11,435 bases of DNA, taken from positions 1 to 11,435 of the forward strand of contig JAAAUF010001022.1 in the NCBI GenBank assembly GCA_015499985.1, given 5' to 3'. The stretch is from Haplosporangium gracile. Taxonomy: Eukaryota > Mortierellomycota > Mortierellomycetes > Mortierellales > Mortierellaceae. The translations under genes and the position numbers were made by a program. The notes below the pieces were generated by a model. The model had not been told where the DNA came from, did no database searches, and was given only the letters and a program-made list of their open reading frames with translations. Shown here piece after piece: positions 8,101 through 11,435 of this stretch (position 1 is its first letter; each line of letters begins with the position of its first letter).

Positions 8101-10067
8101 CGCCATCACCCTCCCCCTTACAAGGGCCAGTCTCTCTCGGCGACGCTACTGAAATCCATTCTCAGCACCTGCCATCGTCGTCGTCGCCGCCCAAGGCGCA
8201 CAACAGCAGCTGTGGTAGCAGTAATGGATCAAGATCTGGCAGGAAAAAGGAGACCAAAAAGAAGAGCGGCGATGGGGGTCTTGGCGGCGGCGAGAAGAAG
8301 CGGAGGTCTTCTTGGTTCAAGTCGGCGACAATAGCAACAACAGCAGCTAAGGCGGCGGATACAACTACGACTCAGCGCGGGCGTGCCAACACTATGCTTG
8401 TCGCTTTGCCTTCTTCGTCCTCTGGATCGCATCCTAGCAACCATCGTGAATCAACTTCGTCATCGGCAAGTACGGGAACGGTCACGGCCACTAGACCCGA
8501 GTCCTCGGATTCAAGAGTGTCGGCTGCAGCACCAGGAGCGCCCGGAGTTACACTGACAGCAAGACGGTTCTCGGCGCCTTTTCAATTCAATTTGCGAGGA
8601 ACTGTATCTCGCAGGTCAACACTCCCAACCCTGAGCTGCACCAGCACCAGCAACAGCCAGGCTTCACCACTACCACCATCTTCTTCGTCACCGTCTTCGT
8701 CACCGTCTTCGTCACGCCATAACAGATTCTCAACTTCACCATTCTCTCGCCCCCTACATGCACAATCGACCGGATCTCAAGGCCACCAACAATACTACTA
8801 CTATGCAGCTTCAGCTCGCCAGCAGCCGCAGCAGCTCGGACCATCGACGAGGACAGCAACGGGCTCCTTCTTTGACTCTGTCTCGGACGACGACTCGGAT
8901 TCGGATGAAGGGCTCCCCAGTCAGTACCAGCAGCGCCAGCAGTACCAGTCGCAGCAGTTACCCCCTCCACAGTACTATCAGCGACAACACGTTCAGCCAC
9001 AACAACAACAAAGCGTCGGTGCGCTATCCTCTCGGCAGTACGATCAGGATTGTCGGTACCGGAATTATGATAGTGACGAGGATAGTGACTCGACTGAGGA
9101 TGAAGAGGAGGATAGTGAAGACGACTCAGATGAAGACAATGACGAGGAAGAGGAGGTCGACTCGGACAGAGATGAAGAAGAAAGGCACTCCTCCTACCGC
9201 CATCAGCACCATTACCAACAGCAGCAGCAACAAGTCACCAACACAGCCACGATGGAAGGATACATCCACCAATTCGACGACGCGCCACCCCCACCGTCCT
9301 ACCACTCCCTTATCCGTGCCGAAGCTGATGCCGCACGATCCGCCGCTTTGGCCACTCTCTCTGCAAGGGATCGACAACAATACGCGCATGCTCATGCGAA
9401 TGCCCACTCCCCTACTGCATATCCGCACACCTCTGCAATGATGCCCTCCACCCTCTTGACTGGACTCAACCCACCCCCTGCCCCGACTTCCCTCACGTCC
9501 TCCTCGCCTTCTTCATCATCTTCATCATCCTCCATCATCATCATACCTACAGCACAACCATCTACACCACCAGCATCATCACAAGTCTCGACAGCAGTCC
9601 TGGCACACCTTCTCCACCTCCTCCACAACTTCGAATCTCACCTTCTCAACCACTACAAAACACCCTCCTTCCAACGACCCACCACAACAAAAGGAATGTC
9701 ACGTCGCCAGGCCTGGCTAGATAGGAACCCGCAAACGGTCGCATCCTTCGCTTACCTCCTGATCGAGCTCCAACAGACCGGCATCCTCCCCACCGCCATG
9801 TCCCCCTCCTGGTCCTCTTCCTCTCCCTCATCTTCTTCCTCAAGTCCTAGCCCAGTCTCGGCCGCACTCGAGATGTTGGAGCAGGACTGGTTGTCGATGA
9901 CAGGCAATGCGGCGACAGAGGCCGATCTTGCAAAGGCACTCTTGGCGCTCGAACAGAACTGTCACCTTGCTATGGATTCTGTTCGTTGGCAGCAACAGGA
10001 GGGAGAAAAGAGGAGGGATGCATGGATGCGTCAGGTCCAGGCCATCATCATCTCTTCTTTGAATTAG
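5154..10067 (+). CDS. Large Ser/Thr/Gln-rich low-complexity protein of unknown function (1637 aa)
   Basis: I do not recognise this protein. It is one uninterrupted frame from the first ATG after an in-frame TAA (about 5097-5099); the start has A at -3. Most of it is Ser, Thr, Gln, Pro and Asn homopolymer-like sequence, so much of it is probably disordered. Ordered-looking islands stand out: residues 59-115 (ITFKIPIHLIKRS, then LVQVIRTQRGDIIYCRHG), 219-236 (MFIPILEDMEDCIWYLYP), 666-735 (helical, ECWTNMIQLQEQLERLAQSL), 1480-1549 (LAHLLHLLHNFESHLLNHYK, then FAYLLIELQQTGIL) and 1569-1637 (helical C-terminus). Short motifs include PPxY at 38-41, 1271-1274 and 1380-1383. There is a basic patch near 1030-1056 with KKRRSSWF, RRFSAP at 1137-1142, RRSTLP at 1153-1158, and acidic stretches at about 1241-1252 and 1306-1343. 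No signal peptide, transmembrane segment or catalytic motif is visible. PPxY suggests binding to WW domains, and R-x-x-S/T-x-P suggests PKA and 14-3-3 control; both are inferred. Short in-frame introns inside the low-complexity parts cannot be excluded. Confidence 0.85.
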   Translation: MIRRAAYQEVVVVVDAVDADQTLPPLPPPSSSFSFSTPPAYTQHRLWDNTNTSVEHNNESITFKIPIHLIKRSRAVLFKDLERLLAPSTADCGSGGGLVQVIRTQRGDIIYCRHGLNDDDHESSNNIVNQNFTDSSTNNNIGKHDNSITTDRMDAAAARFSHRPSDSSLLPLYPASVALPSSFSTSHTNIITPTSTPLPSSSSSSLMSNSHKLLRQQPMFIPILEDMEDCIWYLYPSPSPSASPSAPPSSSSPSSNTNHISTTTTTATAIKATTPITNGKDEHRLVTHQDTTNRSQPCSSSSSSSSSASASAFATSPFLVVEDSKKELVSLLGTSTTSITAASPTPSGGAQATQLQCRRRQEEREEEEQQQEHYRQEREGERKASTTMQGFDDAGCSRTLLQRLGHASPPDDIDKEGHAEGRGGGSVEGGEEESQTRRIKLGGRISEGQSSLLAGSRFRRERGSTTQTTFTSTCQTLFTTTPNIDRQQRQQQQQEEEEEQQRLYDKKKSNDTSSTSLSLSPQTYPDNHRFEQTTFAPRPLSLDDPSPSFSPSSLLTSSLLPCSSFSSSSSSSSSSSSTPTSTYPPHPAPSSTQLTLSLSTGSAHTLSTPTTTIATTNNFNQSNNTNTVFISTISETDTTHPKMMIMTPPTSTRTHNQSSRQPLPVCTIECWTNMIQLQEQLERLAQSLISVLDSSRSSLLGGLEQQQQHEHKLEDGKRMHDLRAMAMAALETCAGTSPSPSTTTTSTTTAMTMLTPRSSQHSKKDTNDHDDDGSSGNHNMYGLLTPEATPVSTPVITATIHHHQQQPLSPRGSLHSVSSVTSSRTFTCSGGGGSGHGDSSCSGSGSGGITNLSILTLPGTIVSDLEQQQQQHQPLERNNTCDDSSNDTQLPQNTASHFSTYHMSFPPLLANSSTSSSSTAATNTTLTSTPAPATRTIHSLQTMPPLTTTTKTTTTVTRQSSSKKTRNPFLTMFGKSSSSTAPSPSPSPLQGPVSLGDATEIHSQHLPSSSSPPKAHNSSCGSSNGSRSGRKKETKKKSGDGGLGGGEKKRRSSWFKSATIATTAAKAADTTTTQRGRANTMLVALPSSSSGSHPSNHRESTSSSASTGTVTATRPESSDSRVSAAAPGAPGVTLTARRFSAPFQFNLRGTVSRRSTLPTLSCTSTSNSQASPLPPSSSSPSSSPSSSRHNRFSTSPFSRPLHAQSTGSQGHQQYYYYAASARQQPQQLGPSTRTATGSFFDSVSDDDSDSDEGLPSQYQQRQQYQSQQLPPPQYYQRQHVQPQQQQSVGALSSRQYDQDCRYRNYDSDEDSDSTEDEEEDSEDDSDEDNDEEEEVDSDRDEEERHSSYRHQHHYQQQQQQVTNTATMEGYIHQFDDAPPPPSYHSLIRAEADAARSAALATLSARDRQQYAHAHANAHSPTAYPHTSAMMPSTLLTGLNPPPAPTSLTSSSPSSSSSSSSIIIIPTAQPSTPPASSQVSTAVLAHLLHLLHNFESHLLNHYKTPSFQRPTTTKGMSRRQAWLDRNPQTVASFAYLLIELQQTGILPTAMSPSWSSSSPSSSSSSPSPVSAALEMLEQDWLSMTGNAATEADLAKALLALEQNCHLAMDSVRWQQQEGEKRRDAWMRQVQAIIISSLN
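5869..5892 (+). repeat. 12-bp tandem repeat coding Ser-Pro-Ser-Ala
   Basis: Two near-identical copies of CTCCTTCCGCCT, differing at the last base, encode the SPSASPSAP stretch of the large protein directly after its second ordered island. The pattern fits in-frame slippage lengthening a linker. Confidence 0.75.
6848..6883 (+). repeat. TTC trinucleotide run (12 units) coding poly-Ser
   Basis: Twelve perfect TTC units are read in the TCT register as a serine run at about residues 565-577 of the large protein. Nearby TTC-like triplets extend the tract imperfectly upstream. Because the unit is three bases, length changes would keep the frame, so this is a likely polymorphic site. Confidence 0.9.
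8691..8714 (+). repeat. 12-bp tandem repeat coding Ser/Pro
   Basis: CCGTCTTCGTCA occurs twice in direct succession, with a degenerate copy just upstream, and encodes an SSSPSSSPSSS stretch. It lies between the R-x-x-S/T-x-P motif pair and the Gln-rich region of the large protein. Confidence 0.8.
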
Positions 10068-10133
10068 ACTCACCCCACACTTGACCTTTTTTTTTTCTTC
10101 TCGTCCCTCTCTCATTCGCATACAATCACACAA

Positions 10134-10139
10134 AATAAA
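10134..10139 (+). terminator. Candidate poly(A) signal of the large gene
   Basis: A perfect AATAAA lies 67 bases after the TAG stop of the large gene, a typical spacing for a 3' untranslated region ending shortly after. A run of T residues sits between the stop and the hexamer. Confidence 0.5.
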
Positions 10140-10287
10140 ACCCCATTTGCATATTCTTTTGACCGCCATTTCGAAAATGATTACCCCTACTTATCAGATC
10201 GACCATCAAACCAACCTTCTTATCATTACAAAAAAGCATAGCAAGCATGAGCCAGTCGCGTTTCTTCCCTTAAGGTTAGATATTGCA

Positions 10288-10293
10288 TTTATT
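10288..10293 (-). terminator. Candidate poly(A) signal of the CDF transporter gene
   Basis: Read on the minus strand this is AATAAA, 230 bases beyond the transporter stop codon. If both this signal and the plus-strand one at 10134-10139 are used, the two convergent transcripts would end about 150 bases apart without a large overlap. Confidence 0.4.
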
Positions 10294-10522
10294 TTTCTGC
10301 TCTAAACAAAAATGATGATATGTATATGTGTGGGTTGCTTGTAATATTTGCTGCATGTTACTGTTACAGTTGTAGCGGGTTGCAGCAGTGATTGTTTGGG
10401 GGAACTACTCCTCGTGCATGTGCGCAGTCAAAAAAAGGGCGTTGATCTGCAACTGCAGGGTAGTCGTTGTACTATTCCAATTGTAGCCCATCCGATTGAT
10501 TCCTGCCATACCCAATATCCAT

Positions 10523-11435
10523 TTACACAAGGCTAGCTCCAGCTCCACGACCGCTGGAGGCAATAGGGTCGTTCGAACACATATCCGGTCGACAGTGCTC
10601 GCTCGAGTTGGACGCCGTCTCGAGCTGGATGGTCGAATGATGAATCTGGAACTTTCCACAGACAACGTTCTGTGCCTCCGTCAAAATCCGGTCATAGTCC
10701 GCCATCGACAAGGCCTCGTGTGTCAAGGGGCCGATAGGTGCTAACTGCAAATGAACTGCCATTGAAGCCTATTGTGAAAAAAGGAACAGAAGAAAAAATA
10801 AAGGGAAGGGGTCAGTGAGTGTAAATGGTGTGAGTAAGTGACTGAGTGACTGGGTGAGAGCGGCGGGCGGGCGTCCCGGTGCTGGAGAAAAAGTTAGCGT
10901 TTTTTTTTCTAATGATATTTTTTTGAGCACCATAAATGGCATCGTTGACGGTCTTAGGCGTAATTTTTGCAACCGTGAGCTCGACCAACAAAGAAAAACA
11001 ACGGTTGGTTGGTTGATCGGTTCGTTGCTAGTTGGTCCTCTCGTTATGAAGAATGATGGTGAATGATAACAAGAAAGCATTAGCAATATTGCTCATTCAT
11101 ACCTTGCCAGCGGTCAAGTTCCAAACGTGCAAGTCATGCACGAGAGTGACACCAGGAATCTTGAGAAGACTAGCCTCAATCTCCTCAGGGTCAATGTGAG
11201 TGGGGGTGCCCTCCATCAAGATACCAAGACTGTCCCAAACAAGACGGTAGGTCGTAAACATGACCAATGCCGAGAAGAACACCGTGCAAATCGGGTCAAC
11301 AATAGTCCACGAAGGCTTGATCATGATAATGATCGAGGCAATCAACACTCCCTATTTTAAAAAAAGAAAACTGAGGGTGAGAAAAAAAACTTACAAACAA
11401 GAGGGACCAGGAGACGAACAGATCACTTTGTGCGG
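10523..11435 (-). CDS. Cation diffusion facilitator (CDF, SLC30/ZnT-CzcD-like) transporter, C-terminal part
   Basis: CDF proteins are proton-coupled exporters that move zinc and related metals out of the cytosol, often into vacuoles. Three exons are visible: 11395-11435 (open at the window edge), 11103-11351 and 10523-10768. They are joined by introns of 43 and 334 bases, both ending in TAG, in a consistent frame, giving the last 177 residues. The fragment opens at AQSDLFVSW; the D fits the Asp of the transmembrane-5 HxxxD metal site, with the His just outside the window. It continues through GVLIASIIIM, then loop KPSWTIVDP and transmembrane 6 (ICTVFFSALVMFTTYRLVWD). After LMEGTP comes the cytoplasmic ferredoxin-like domain (IDPEEIEASLLKIPGV, HDLHVWNLTAGK, ASMAVHLQL, KFQIHHSTIQLE). 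The tail has a Cys/His pair of the kind seen in ZnT proteins (EHCRPDMC). The substrate is most likely zinc, but it cannot be fixed without the transmembrane-2 residues, which lie beyond the window. Confidence 0.93.
10769..11102 (-). other. 334-nt intron of the CDF gene
   Basis: The donor GTATGA directly follows the GGCAAG codons, and the acceptor AATAG precedes GCTTCA. This joins LTAGK to ASMAVHL in the expected family order. At 334 bases it is more than twice the size of the other introns in the window. It carries direct TGAGT/TGACT-like repeats (about 10811-10859, plus strand) and a GGTT triplet repeat at 11003-11014. One minus-strand frame stays open through it, but nothing in the peptide resembles a known domain. 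Confidence 0.85.

Larger units (their letters stand above)
10068..10522. other. Convergent intergenic region
   Basis: The large gene ends on the plus strand at one side and the CDF transporter gene ends on the minus strand at the other, so this 455-base gap holds two 3' ends. Candidate poly(A) hexamers for both strands lie within it. I see no conserved coding sequence; the small frames present (10081-10305, 10348-10536) are not supported. Confidence 0.7.

Noticed and set aside
6947..8777. A 13-base sequence ATCGACCGGATCT found twice in the large gene (6947-6959 and 8765-8777)
   Set aside because: Both copies encode a short Ser-Thr-Gly-Ser stretch. One such repeat in almost 5 kb of biased sequence is plausible by chance, and the flanks do not match.
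8587..9000. 137-residue minus-strand frame inside the large gene, and several similar antisense frames
   Set aside because: They are composition shadows of Ser/Gln/Thr codon repeats on the other strand, giving Arg/Val/Cys/Gly-rich peptides with no recognisable domain.
8758..9441. 227-residue plus-strand frame overlapping the large gene in another frame
   Set aside because: It is Thr/Arg/Ser-rich from the same repeats, whereas the main frame carries the motifs and continues far beyond it on both sides.
10769..11086. 105-codon minus-strand open frame inside the large CDF intron
   Set aside because: Reading from the upstream exon hits a stop at once (GTA TGA), the peptide has no CDF similarity, and skipping it restores the family sequence exactly.

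Overview
The window is nuclear DNA from a fungus. Both flanking genes are split by short GT...TAG introns. The proteins are fungal-type CCR4-NOT and CDF families, and the intergenic DNA is full of pyrimidine and simple-sequence tracts. The mix of intron-rich housekeeping genes and a huge Ser/Thr/Gln-rich protein suggests an early-diverging filamentous fungus, possibly Mortierella-like. That placement is inference from style and was not tested.

Layout: (1) 1-296 is upstream DNA of the first gene, with a CRE-like site. (2) 297-3282, plus strand, is a complete nine-exon gene for the CCR4-NOT subunit Not3, with an intact N-terminal Not3 domain and C-terminal NOT box. (3) 3283-5153 is about 1.9 kb with no gene I can support. 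It holds the Not3 3' region (strongly C/T-rich on the plus strand), candidate poly(A) signals, a poly-C tract, a pair of adjacent palindromes and a CT-repeat leader. (4) 5154-10067, plus strand, is one uninterrupted frame for a 1637-residue low-complexity protein that I do not recognise. It has ordered islands near both ends and in the middle. It also carries three PPxY motifs, two R-x-x-S/T-x-P motifs and a long acidic tract. (5) 10068-10522 is a convergent intergenic region. (6) 10523-11435, minus strand, is the 3' part of a CDF-family zinc/metal transporter gene (three exons visible), cut by the window edge.

The three genes do not form an obvious pathway: mRNA deadenylation and transcription control, an unknown and possibly regulatory scaffold, and metal transport. 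No CRISPR, mobile element, tRNA or rRNA gene was recognised. The best candidate for something undescribed is the large low-complexity protein. Its motif set (WW-ligand motifs plus PKA/14-3-3-like sites plus an acidic tract) would fit a phospho-regulated partner of a Rsp5/NEDD4-type ligase. This is a hypothesis, not a demonstrated system.
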